From Carpediemonas membranifera (Eukaryota; Fornicata): DNA of 50,407 nucleotides. The notes under the pieces were generated by a model. The model saw only the letters and a list, made by a program, of their open reading frames with translations. It had not been told where the DNA came from and ran no database searches. Every line of letters starts with the position of its first letter. Position 1 is the first letter of the stretch. The DNA is taken from the NCBI GenBank assembly GCA_019828565.1, contig JAHDYR010000060.1, positions 1 through 50,407 on the forward strand. The letters run 5' to 3'. Shown here piece after piece: positions 10,347 through 19,715 of the stretch. Position numbers and translations under genes: made by a program.

Positions 10347-10404
10347 GCACAGGTAGCTGTGCGAAATACGGTCTTAAAGTGCATTTTGCGACAGCTACCT
10401 GTGC
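10347..10404. promoter_or_regulatory. Hairpin abutting the kinase start
   Basis: Arms GCACAGGTAGCTGT (10347-10360) and ACAGCTACCTGTGC (10391-10404), 14 bp perfect. The left arm directly adjoins the kinase ATG (minus strand). An identical copy lies at 37132-37189 in the nested element. Confidence 0.7.
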
Positions 10405-10695
10405 GTCGCTACGAGGGAAGCAGCAGCGGAAATAAAGACAGGAGTAGCTTATGGATAGCATTTATCGACAACCTCAGTGATTCTCTTGGCGAACAGTAGT
10501 CTCAGTGCAGAGAAGCATTTCGTGAAAATGTGTGAAAAATGCAGAAGCTCACAGATGCATGGAAAGCATGTATAGTGATGTCCTGTACATCCAGGGGTGT
10601 TCAGTGCCATCTCTTTCGTTTTCTTGCGCCTTGTGAAAATGGTGAAAAGATTTCACTGAATCTAATGTTTTCACCATTTTTTTTCGTGAAAACGG

Positions 10696-10744
10696 ACTTC
10701 CTCATGATTTCCTCAGGCATCGAAACCCCGTTTTTAACAGTATG
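10696..10744. repeat. Right terminal repeat of element A (49 bp)
   Basis: Same 49 bp as 37481-37529 and reverse complement of 33763-33811; it ends TAACAGTATG. Just inside it (about 10635-10690) is a subterminal hairpin GAAAATGGTGAAAA / TTTTCACCATTTTTTTTC. Confidence 0.85.
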
Positions 10745-11493
10745 GTCGTTAAGTGACTGGACGCCAACTGGTGCCTGAACTGCTCATCGGTCAGGCTGAT
10801 GCGCTTGTCCTTAATGACCTTCTGAGGCTTCTCCTGCGGTCTGCCGCGGCGCTCTAGCGTGCCGATAGACTGCATCCTATCGGTGGACACGTCGATCCGC
10901 TGCGCAAAGCGAAGCATGCGAACCGTCAACCCCTGAACCTTGAGCGCCTCCGATACAGCACTGGCCTGCGGGAATCCCGATTTGAGCGTACCAAAGCCCA
11001 TCCAGCTCGGGCACGAGGTAAGGTCTATCGCATCGGGGAGATTACCTTGGAGATAGGAATACTCCCAGCCCGTCTGGTTGAGCAGAATGGCAATGGCGCC
11101 ATACGGGCTGGGGAGACTCTCAACTGATGCAGGCGACACCTCTTCCTCCTCTTTCCAGGACAACGGCTTCGCGGGATGTGGCAAGTCGAAGTTCCGGAAA
11201 GACTGAACAGCCGAAACGATCCTCTTAGCCATAGCAGGCGTCTTTGTAGCGAAATAATGCGCCAAATAAGTCGTAACGTTGTCGCTTCGGACAATCTCGA
11301 TGCCCTTCTGCATTTCAGCGCCTGTTTCCTGGCAAATGCAGGCCAAAACGTCCTCCAGGTGCTTCTTGTACACACTACGCGTCTTCACTGAACCTCTATC
11401 AGACCAGCGCTTAACAATATCGTCGTTATTTGCAGCTAGAACCTCCATAACACGAGTTTTCTGTTGGTATTGCAATTTCAGAATTTCGTACAT
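10745..11493 (-). pseudogene. Gene k 5' part, possible tyrosine-recombinase core-binding domain, cut by element A
   Basis: About 249 codons from ATG at 11493 run until the element A terminus replaces the rest. The N-terminal region has TRSVYKKHLEDVL, then VTTYLAHYFATK, then RIVSAVQSFRNF. This spacing is reminiscent of the SAM-like core-binding domain of tyrosine recombinases, but the catalytic half would lie beyond the left end of A and outside the window. Therefore the identity is a guess; the truncation by insertion is clear. Confidence 0.5.
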
Positions 11494-12431
11494 ACAAAAT
11501 TATCAAATACTTGGATTCGACCTAAACTTGGCTCAGATCCGCAATCCTGAGCTGGAGTGGGTTCATGGGAACTTTTTAAAATTTTAAAGTAGTCATGAAC
11601 ATCCAAATTCTAAGACAATCTCCGGTACTGGAAGTAATTCTGAAATAGCAATACCAACACAAGTTATATTTCTGAAAACCGAATACACGGTGATACTGTT
11701 ATCTATTAGCTCCAGTAGGGACCCAGGCCAGGTTTTGTACACCCTACCCGCTTGCCTCGGAATTCGGACATGCCGAAATTCTGAAATTCGAATACCACCG
11801 CCCATTTTTTGACGTATGAGATCAGTATCCCATGCCAAACCTCAGGACGGCATTCGTGTACCTTTTCCTGCCCTGTATCCATTATATAACCACCCAATTT
11901 CCTTTCACAATGTGCACTTTATGCTCGCAACGAGACTGAAATGGCGAACTTAAGAATAGAAAGAATACTGGCAGCTTTAACGTAGTAGGCATGCACATAT
12001 CACTAAGAAACATCAGTAAGCGAGCGCAGAGCATCATTAAAGCAACAATTATCCCTAAACAACATCAACAACTATAAGTCCATCAGGACCAAACAATATG
12101 AACTATAAATGGAGCACTGATCAGTATAGATGATTTGAGAGTACCAGGCATGGCCAGAATACCGTAATTATCGTCCGTTGATCCACGTGACCTCCATCTT
12201 GGTCGGTATCCAGAGAACGCCCGTCAGACGCTTGCAACGGAACATTTAGGGGGAGCATCCTGAATGGGGCCAGATTTGAGGGACCCTTGGTCTGACATGT
12301 CATGACCGAGTACTCTAGGGGCCTCCACAGTGCGTCCCGAGGTACGTTATAGCACCACAGACCTTCCCCCAAAAAGCTGACTCCTGGACCCCTTGGCCGG
12401 AGCTCGCCCGAAGCGTGCCTCGGCTTGAACT
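11494..12431. other. No gene recognised
   Basis: Several short open frames on both strands, none with a recognisable motif or a homologue in the window. The sequence is richer in A/T than the genes around it. Confidence 0.4.
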
Positions 12432-12490
12432 AACGGCAAGAGAGCATAAAATCAGCCCTTTCGAACCGTGTTTTATGCTCTGCTGCCGTT
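12432..12490. repeat. Imperfect inverted repeat upstream of cluster C
   Basis: AACGGCA + AGAGCATAAAA pairs with TTTTATGCTCT + TGCCGTT around a central loop of about 19 nt. Confidence 0.6.
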
Positions 12491-12641
12491 ATAGAATTAT
12501 TCAAAGGGCCCTCTCTTTGCGCTTTTTTTCTGGTTCGTGGGACGAAGTAGGGACGGACAAAAAAAGCACATACGGAAGGTATTGGAGGTACTGAGGCCGC
12601 CTAGGTACATAGTTGCCGTGTGGATGGTTTCAGTTTATTAC

Positions 12642-12694
12642 TTTTGGCACTCTATGTCCATTTTTTTATGCTCTCTTGCTGATAGTGCCGAAAA
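12642..12694. promoter_or_regulatory. Hairpin with CCA-T7 loop upstream of the cluster C OTU-like gene
   Basis: Imperfect arms TTTTGGCACT / AGTGCCGAAAA with CCATTTTTTTA in the loop; the right arm ends at the A of the start codon. Same architecture as the hairpins of genes b and f. Confidence 0.5.
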
Positions 12695-14848
12695 TGGACT
12701 TGCTAAAGTGGATTGAGAGCGCTAGCAAGGAACAGTACGATGCGATATTGGCTGCATACACCAAGGCAACCACCAATCATGCCAAATGTGCTGTTCTTCG
12801 CGCGGTTTTGCTGGATGAACGGAAACTGCTCGATCTAGTGATCAGGAAGCGTTTGTAGTCATAGCAATGCTTATATAGGAATCAACCTGAACCATATCAC
12901 CACGAAATTCCGCCTCACGAAGGACGAGAAGGAGGAGCTCCAGGATAAGTTGAAGAAGCAGTTTATGGCACTCGCCGGACCAAGAAGTTCCAAGAAGCCC
13001 GGCGCGCTGGCGAAGTGGGTTGACGACAACCAGGCTGATATCGTGTATAGCCAGGAGAAGCGCAAGGCGCGTAAGGCCATTATTGAGGCCATTGACGCCG
13101 AGGAGAAGGACAAGGGCAAGGGCAAGGCCGAGAGCGCTAAGAAAGAACCCGTCGACGATGAGAGTGGCGTGGACAGTGGTGAAGAGAGCGGCGTCGACGA
13201 TTCTGAGTTGTGCGACAGTGAGAGTGAGGTGGACTTTGACAACGAGTCCGACGATGAGATTAGAGAACGCGCGATCAAGCGCCGGCGCGAGAGAAAGATC
13301 GCCCAGAAGCTCAAGGAGTGGGAGGACAATAACGCTCGCAACTACGTCCTGTGGCATAGAGTCCAGAAGGAGGTGCACGGCGAGCTTCGCATTCGCGCCT
13401 CTCGAGAGTCAGCTGCGGTTGCTGGGGACAACCACGTCGACGTCCAGTTCGACAGATACCTTCGCGTATCCAAGCTGCTCGAAATGAAGGACTGGATTCA
13501 CAAAGACCTCCCATCTCTTCCGATGGAGGCACGAGTGCTCCATCACAAGGCGCAGAAGAGAGTACTCGAGCTGGAGGAGACCGTCACGAGGCTGCTGCAA
13601 GACGTGGGGTACGCAGCTGACATCTCCATGGGTGCCAGCCCGACACCCGCGCCGTTTCGCCGCGACCTACCCCAGTCGGGCACACACCAAGCACGAACGA
13701 GTACCCCCCGCCGTACGGGGAAGAGCGACACAATCCACATGAAGCGCAAGGCCCTCATGACAATCCCTCAGAAGATCGCTGATGTCGATAACAACTCAGA
13801 GGAGTCAGACGAGGAGGAGATGGTGACAGAGGAGAAGAAGCGCGAGGCACACGAGGAGCTGGTGACAGAGGAGAGGAAGGGTGAGTCACATGAGGAGGAC
13901 GTGACCAAATGCGACGCCTGCATCCAGGCTGAGCCCGAGAAGGCCAGGCCAGAGGACTCGGAGGAGGAGTCAGAGGAGGAAGAGGAGCCAGTGGAGGAGG
14001 GTGAGGCAGAGGAGGAGGAGCAGGAGGACGAGATGGCTGAGTCAGAGGTGAATGCAGAGTCAGAGGAGAAGCGTGAGGCAGATAAGGAGCAAGAGGCAGA
14101 CAACGAGGTGGCATTCGAGGCTGAGTCGGACGTTGAATATGTCCAGGTCGACCACGTCGACCCAGCTTCCGAGCAGATGAGGAGCAGGGAAGTCAAGTTT
14201 AGAGTTGACGTCGCCCACCAGTGGGTCAGATACAAAACCCTGCCCCACGGCAACTGTATAACACACTGCCTCATGATGATCGAGGGCGTCACGGAGCCTC
14301 ATGCGTTCAAGAGCTGGGAGACGATGACGAATGAAGAGCAGTGTGCAGCGGAGACGAAGGCGGACAACTACCGCGAGCAGATATACAAGGAAGCGATAGA
14401 GATGAACCGGCGGGCCACTCCGGGGTACAGGCGGCCCGAGGAGGGTCTCCGGGACGAACTTTTCCATGAAGTGTGCAGTGTACACACTGTCACGGAGGAG
14501 GGCAACATCGGTAAGCCAATCATGCAGGAGAAGTGGTTAACTCAGTGGGCTGTTGAAGCCTGGTGCTCAATGACTGGAAAGTCCGTTGCATACCTCCATG
14601 TTGTCCGGGATTTTGACCCAAAGATCGATCCAGTCGTCGGCATGTACGTTTTTAGCAAGTCTGAGGAGGGCAAGGTGACACATGTCGCGTTTAAGCCCAA
14701 CGAAAACGGCCAGAGCGCCCTGGCGTGTTTTGCCCAACAGTGTCGCGAGTGGGAAATCGAGTATGCGGTCGAAGTGACAAGGGGACACGCCACTCTGCGC
14801 AAGGTTCCTCCCGGGCTGAAGAGGAGGAGATGGTCAGTGAAGAAGTAA
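12694..14848 (+). CDS. Coiled-coil, acidic protein with C-terminal OTU-like domain (one 28-nt intron)
   Basis: Exon 1, 12694-12850 (MDLLKWIESASKEQY); intron 12851-12878; exon 2 to 14848; about 708 aa. Order: helical N-terminus, Lys-rich coiled coil, long Glu-rich region (about residues 350-460), then an OTU-like region. The latter shows LPHGNCITHCL (Cys nucleophile site; His replaces the usual Asp) and RGHATLRKV (His site). Gene d of B has the same pair as PDGLCIGYCL and EHATLF. OTU proteases cleave ubiquitin or related linkages; activity here is inferred. The C-terminus is basic (LKRRRW). GAGTAAAGG follows the stop. This is the best-preserved member of the d family. Confidence 0.65.
12851..12878 (+). 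other. 28-nt intron
   Basis: GTTTGT...TATATAG. It contains the stop that ends the first frame; splicing (phase 1) joins LVIRKR to INLNHITTKF in the long downstream frame. Confidence 0.6.
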
Positions 14849-15639
14849 GAGTAAAGGATTGATATACCGACCGTATCGCTTATGTTTATGTGACTTTGAG
14901 GTTGATTCGCGGTTTGTAGGGGGGTATGGTGCTATATTACTCAGCCTGCTGTATATGTCTAGTCTACAGCCTGTATGCAGCTGTCTGTGGTGGTAAATAT
15001 CGTCGGCTGGCCGAGAAAGCATAAACTGCACACTTGTGCATTCGAGTACAATGACGAAATCCCTCAATATGCTACCAGCAGTGCATTTAATAACCAATAT
15101 CAACGCCGAAACGCGTGTAGTTCGGAGCCATGTAGTTGTTTGCGCTCGTCTGTCCCCCTATTACCGAAACTGGTGCTGTACTCTAGAAAATCACTAACAA
15201 CATCAATATCGAGCTAGAAGGCGATGTAAAGAGCCTCATTGGACAATAATATCTTGATCGTAGCCATTTATTGCTTTCAAAGTTCAACGCCGAGACAAAC
15301 AAAGGGACAGATGAATCAAAACACACCATTTACAGAACCCGGGGAGGAAACAGCTACGAGGAGGAGGCCCCACGGCAATGTCCGTGTCAAAGAGCGGCCG
15401 GGGAAGTGCGCCCGGAGAACGACAGCGCAAACGCAAGTAATATATTGCAAAATACTTTACTTGCGCTGGTGCTTCTCATGGGCCGCGCCCACCAACAAGG
15501 CTGTCCACTATCACGTGCTCAAGAACACCCCCCTCCCAACACCAGGACGTCCTCCAGGACGTCGTTTCTGCTGTCATCCTTTCTCATTGAGCAGTTTAAG
15601 AACGAGAACAAGTCGCCACCGAACTGAGCGCTGGAATCG
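14849..15639. other. Gap with a small hairpin; no gene recognised
   Basis: Overlapping short frames at 15239-15643 have no motif or homologue here. An inverted repeat CGCAAGTAA / TTACTTGCG lies at 15432-15465, upstream of the next gene. Confidence 0.35.
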
Positions 15640-17168
15640 ATGAGCAGTGCTAGTTCCTCCCCATCAGCCATCAAAGAAGCCCTTATCTCCGTATTCCGCG
15701 CCTCGCTAGTTGTAGCAGCCCGTATCTCCGGGGACGTACCATCCTTGCTCCAATGCGCCTACACCAGGCATTTTGGCGAGGAGATGCCCTCGTTCCACAA
15801 CGCAGAGAGCACTACTGCACCAGCGAGCGCCCCTTCTCTCGAATCCCTCCTCGCCACGCTCTCCAAGATCCCCCGCTTGAACCAACCGCACAAGTCCTCC
15901 TAGATCACGCCCGCTCGATCCTCGCAGACGGACCCCCGCTGTCCATGAACGTCGAGCTCTCGCCTGGCGATGAGCTCCCGGCAGCCATGCACACACTGAA
16001 CCAGGGCGCGGTGTGGGCGTGTCTTATGGGTGGAGGGGCCAACCCAGACCTCCAGGACCTCATCCGAAATGCTCTCGCCCCCGAGAGCAAGTGTCTCTGG
16101 TTCCTCTGCCGCAAGTTCTTCTTCACACTGAACGTCGCCGAGAAGGACGGCGAGTACTACCAATTCTCAAATGGCAACACACACTACCATCACCGCATGT
16201 ACATGGGCCGTCTATTCATGCTTCGTCCAGACAACCTCGCCATCTTCATTAGAGCCAGGATGCCCAGGGCCCTCGAGGTCTACAGTTGCAATTTCAGCCA
16301 TCTTACCAGGACACCTAAGGGTCTGTGGGCATGGAGCTTGGACTGGCACTGGAATGCGACCCGCCTCACCTTCACCAGCTGCCCTAATATCGCCGAGCTC
16401 GAGGCCAGTCTGCCCCCCTGGGAGAAGAACAGGATGGTGATCGATGTGTCGGAGCAGGCTTGTCGCAGGTTCATCCTCACCCCAGTCGGTACTGTCATGG
16501 CTGGAAACGGTGCATGCTTCACAGTTCATGACGATCTGAGAAGATACGTCTTCCACCCAGTCGCTGTGCCCACTGGCTTCATCCCTGATCGGATCATGTA
16601 TGGAGGGGGACAGTTATCCTCTCCGCGGGCGATCAGCAGGTAATCAGCGATTTCAACCGCCACTATAAGCTGGGACTTGGACGCGATAGATGTATACGGG
16701 GCTTCGAAAAGCTGCCGTTCAGGGTCGACCAGCTCATGGCAGACTGTCGCTGCAACGTCTTCCTCAGCGGCAGTCAACTCCTGTTCGCCGGTGTGGTTCC
16801 CCAACATATCGCCCAGTCTGGCCTACTGCCTGAATACCAGCAGCGCGAGAAATGCCTCACAGCAACGCCGATTGCATTCCCTTTGAATGTAAAGGCGGTG
16901 TTGTTTTTTCCCCTGGCGGCTGATTTGGGTGTCTCCTGGTTGCACCCATATTTGCGAGGACGATTGTACGCTAGATATGCCCTTTGAGGCAACAGCTGTC
17001 TATCAGACATATGAGCGTGTGTACGCATTATGCGACACAGAAGGGCAGTGGTATGATGTTGTGGGTGACTGCGATGGCGTGGCTAAGGTGGTCAAGTGCA
17101 GCGTGTCTAGAGTGAGATATGCTCGCCTGAAAGTGCACTATTTCCTGCTCAACGAGGTGCCGGAATAA
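15640..17168 (+). pseudogene. Unknown protein of cluster C, three frameshifts
   Basis: Starts MSSASSSPSAIKEAL. The frame changes near 15890 (to VLLDHARSILADG), near 16640 (to VISDFNRHYKLGLG) and near 16980 (to TAVYQTYERVYALCD), ending EVPE at 17168, about 505 aa in all. Middle segments such as SNGNTHYHHRMYMGRLFML and WSLDWHWNATRL are aromatic-rich and look genuinely coding. GAGTAAAT follows the stop. No family recognised and no homologue is visible in A or B. Confidence 0.5.
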
Positions 17169-17196
17169 ATCGAGTAAATAATTAGACCTTGGAATC

Positions 17197-17409
17197 ATGA
17201 ATGCCGTGTGCGGTGGGTCCGTGGACGATAGAGAGTGGGCCTGCACGCGGCGTGGCACCAAGACGCCGAAGTCTAGCTGCCGAGATTTGTTGAAGCAGGC
17301 CACTGTTGATGCTTCAGCCGCAAGAGCAACAAAGAAGGTGCACGACACACGTAAGGTATATCTGACGGGAAAGGCAGTGGCCTGGCTTAACTCGCAGATG
17401 GAGAAATAA
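17197..17409 (+). pseudogene. Duplicated tail fragment of the HEPN-like gene
   Basis: 70 codons (MNAVCGGSVDDREW...LNSQMEK) nearly identical to the tail at 18444-18641. It begins inside the zinc-ribbon-like module, so it is more likely a duplicated 3' end than an independent gene. The intervening 17440-17710 shows nothing recognisable. Confidence 0.6.
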
Positions 17410-17438
17410 AAGATTCAGAGTCAATGGATATGTTTACA
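17210..17438 (+). repeat. Direct repeat, copy 1 (about 229 bp)
   Basis: Matches 18444-18673 with few differences, from TCCGTGGACGATAGAGAG to GGATATGTTTACA. Confidence 0.85.
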
Positions 17439-17711
17439 GCTTCATTCATTCCATCTATCGTCAGGGGTATCCAGATCGGACAGAGAGATGGGTCTTTTCA
17501 GACTCTGCATCCCCGCTTCGTGCAGGATGCGGTTCGCGTGCCTGACGGTCATGGGGGACTACCCCAGAGCGAATCAAGGTCCTTGGACATCCGGATAAGA
17601 CCAGCCCACATCAATATGGGCTGTAGGTTACGTTTCTGCTGTCTCTAGATGCGCAGTGATCTCACTTACCACCGAACATTTCTTTTAGAATTTCGTTCTG
17701 AAGAAACCGAT

Positions 17712-18641
17712 ATGAGCTTTGGGGGTGAAGGATTCAGCAGGATACGCCAGCATGATGTTTGAAGCGCTACTGAGGATGATTCCGAAGCTGCAGGAGTACA
17801 TCGCGAGGTACCGTGGTGACGGTGGCGAGATGGATCCGGCTATGCTTTTGCAAGCGATCCTACATCGTGTTCCTGATCTTCACCACGCTGATAAGAGACA
17901 TATACGCGAGCTGTTGGCAGCTCGAAACTCAATCTGCCACAATCGCGATGTTTCCAGTGCTGCCGATTTTGCATCCTTTGAGATGTCGGTCACATGCGTC
18001 ATGTCGTTTGTGACGCAGAAGGTGGGCCGTGATGACGGCTTCAATGCCTTCATGGAGGCTCTGCACAACGAGGCGAACGGGGGCCGACCAGGACGCGAGT
18101 TCACCCGCAAGCCCCTTCCCGCAGGGACTCCCAGCCTGTCAGGATAGTCGAGAAGCGGGTTGAGGTACCTGTTTACATGACTGCGCTGGGTCCTGATCCT
18201 GATAAGCCGAGGATGGTGGGAAAATGCCAGCAGTTTTCGCCACAGGGTGAGCATGCAGAGACTCAGACTGTGCGAGACCTAGAGGAGGCGTCTACTCAGA
18301 CAGAGCTGTTGGTTGAGCCTGTTAGTACCCTGCGCACGCATGAATTGTCTCGACGCGTCGTCAAGACCGCGATGTGCGATCTGCTTCGACAGAAGCTGAA
18401 GGAGAAGCCACCGACCGTATTCGCAGGGTCATGCGTTGTGTGAGGTGAGTCCGTGGACGATAGAGAGTGGGCCTGCACGCGGCGTGGCACCAAGACGCCG
18501 AAGTCTAGCTGCCGAGATTTGTTGAAGCAGGCCACTGTTGATGCTTCAGCCGCAAGAGCAACAAAGAAGGCGCACGACACACGTAAGGTATATTTGACGG
18601 GAAAGGCAGTGGCCTGGCTTAACTCGCAGATGGAGAAATAA
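17712..18641 (+). pseudogene. HEPN-like protein with zinc-ribbon-like tail, broken
   Basis: The start is uncertain: ATG 17712 needs a one-base shift, and the first in-frame ATG is about 17752. The helical domain ends ELLAARNSICHNRDVSSAADF, where RNSICH fits the R-x4-6-H motif of HEPN ribonuclease domains. One shift near 18130 leads to VRIVEKRVEVPVYM. TGA at about 18441-18443 then interrupts what aligns as CVVCGESVDDREWAC; the other copy has TGC at this site, so this looks like a nonsense change. The tail resembles the kinase j tail (CIVCGRD..GREN..C). HEPN domains are RNases or RNA-binding adaptors in conflict systems; the role here is inferred. Confidence 0.45.
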
Positions 18642-18673
18642 AAGATTCAGAGTCAATGGATATGTTTACACCT
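18444..18673 (+). repeat. Direct repeat, copy 2
   Basis: Second copy of 17210-17438, covering the 3' end of the HEPN-like gene and about 30 bp past the stop. Confidence 0.85.
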
Positions 18674-19584
18674 CTATGCCACGACTTATGGGAAATCCGC
18701 CCTTATTAAGCTTCCTACAGGGAATATAGGCCATTTTGGAGGTATGAGCGACCGGGAGGGGGGAATGGGGGGCATTTATGGTATGGCTGGCCTCTACTCG
18801 GGCAGACTATTATAACGAGGCTCAGATCAGACCTCTACGGCCGCCTTACGAGGAGAAAAGAGCCAAGCAGCGCGCTAGCGGCCCATGGCCGCAGCAGAGC
18901 CCAGCCAAGCTCAGCTATAGGGTCACCTGAGACCCCGAATGACGTGCTGATCAGGTCGACTCCCATCTATTGACTTGGTAATTGCAGAGGGCGTCTGAAC
19001 GCGATGTCCTAATAACCGACTTGGTCGGAGCGGTTCGGCGATGACTCCGTTGTATTTCAAGCCTTCTTCTGATGCCGAAACATGCAGTCCTTTTGAGTCA
19101 ACGCGCGTCCTGTCCGTCAGGCATGAAGGGCATTCAGCAGAGGCATTGCTGCGGTCTGCAGGCCGCCCTAGCGCTTCAGGATGGCCAACTGCAGGATCTG
19201 GACCCATGTCTATCAAATCCATTTTGATCACATCAAACATGTGTCAAATCCGGCAAATCGATTTTGCGATAAAAAAAGGGGCAGAGGGGAGCAAGCGACC
19301 CATAAGGCGTACTTATGGACCATTTCCTCCCCCCTGCCCGTTTTTTGAGTCTCAACTCTCAATTCCAATTTGTCCCTATGTTACTTTTTTCTAGCAGGAT
19401 TTAAAGTTTGATACTGCGCATGCGTATTGCTTAGGTATAGCCAAGTACTACCATACCACTTTGAAGATCCAGCTCCGGCTCATCGTCGAGTACATTTTTT
19501 CTTGCAACCGTAGATTATCTAGCTTTTTGAGGTCGAAGATAATCTAGGGTTTAGCAAAGATAATCTAGGGATGTTGACAGTATG
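18674..19584. other. No gene recognised; short AGATAATCTA repeats
   Basis: No convincing coding frame. At about 19511-19561 the motif TAGATTATCT / AGATAATCTAG occurs three times in 50 bp, just before the 3' end of RT1-A. Confidence 0.4.
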
Positions 19585-19715
19585 TAGTGGTCAGTATGTC
19601 GGGTTTGAGGCACTGCTCGCTCCGAAATCTCCCTTTCGACTCTCCACTCAGTCACAACGAACGCGAACGCGAATAACGCGCAGATCACGCTCAAAGTACA
19701 GAAACAACATCAGTA

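Larger units (their letters stand above)
1..10744. mobile_element. Element A, right part of a large TIR-bounded multi-gene element
   Basis: The right end is a 49-bp terminal repeat (10696-10744) ending in TAACAGTATG. The same repeat, in both orientations, bounds the small element at 33763-37529. The left end lies before the window. The element carries genes a' (tail), b', c', d', e', f', g' and h' in the same order and orientation as element B, plus gene i and kinase j next to the terminus. The last 414 bp are nearly identical to 37116-37529. It is inserted in gene k, whose 5' part resumes at 10745. Boundary and colinearity are seen directly; autonomy and superfamily are unknown. Confidence 0.75.

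Noticed and set aside
13755-14292. Long Pro-rich and Ser-rich antisense frames
   Set aside because: Shadows of the GAG/GAA-rich acidic region of the coiled-coil/OTU-like gene on the other strand.
15239-15643. Two overlapping plus-strand frames of 118-134 codons
   Set aside because: Biased composition, no homologue in A or B, and no motif.
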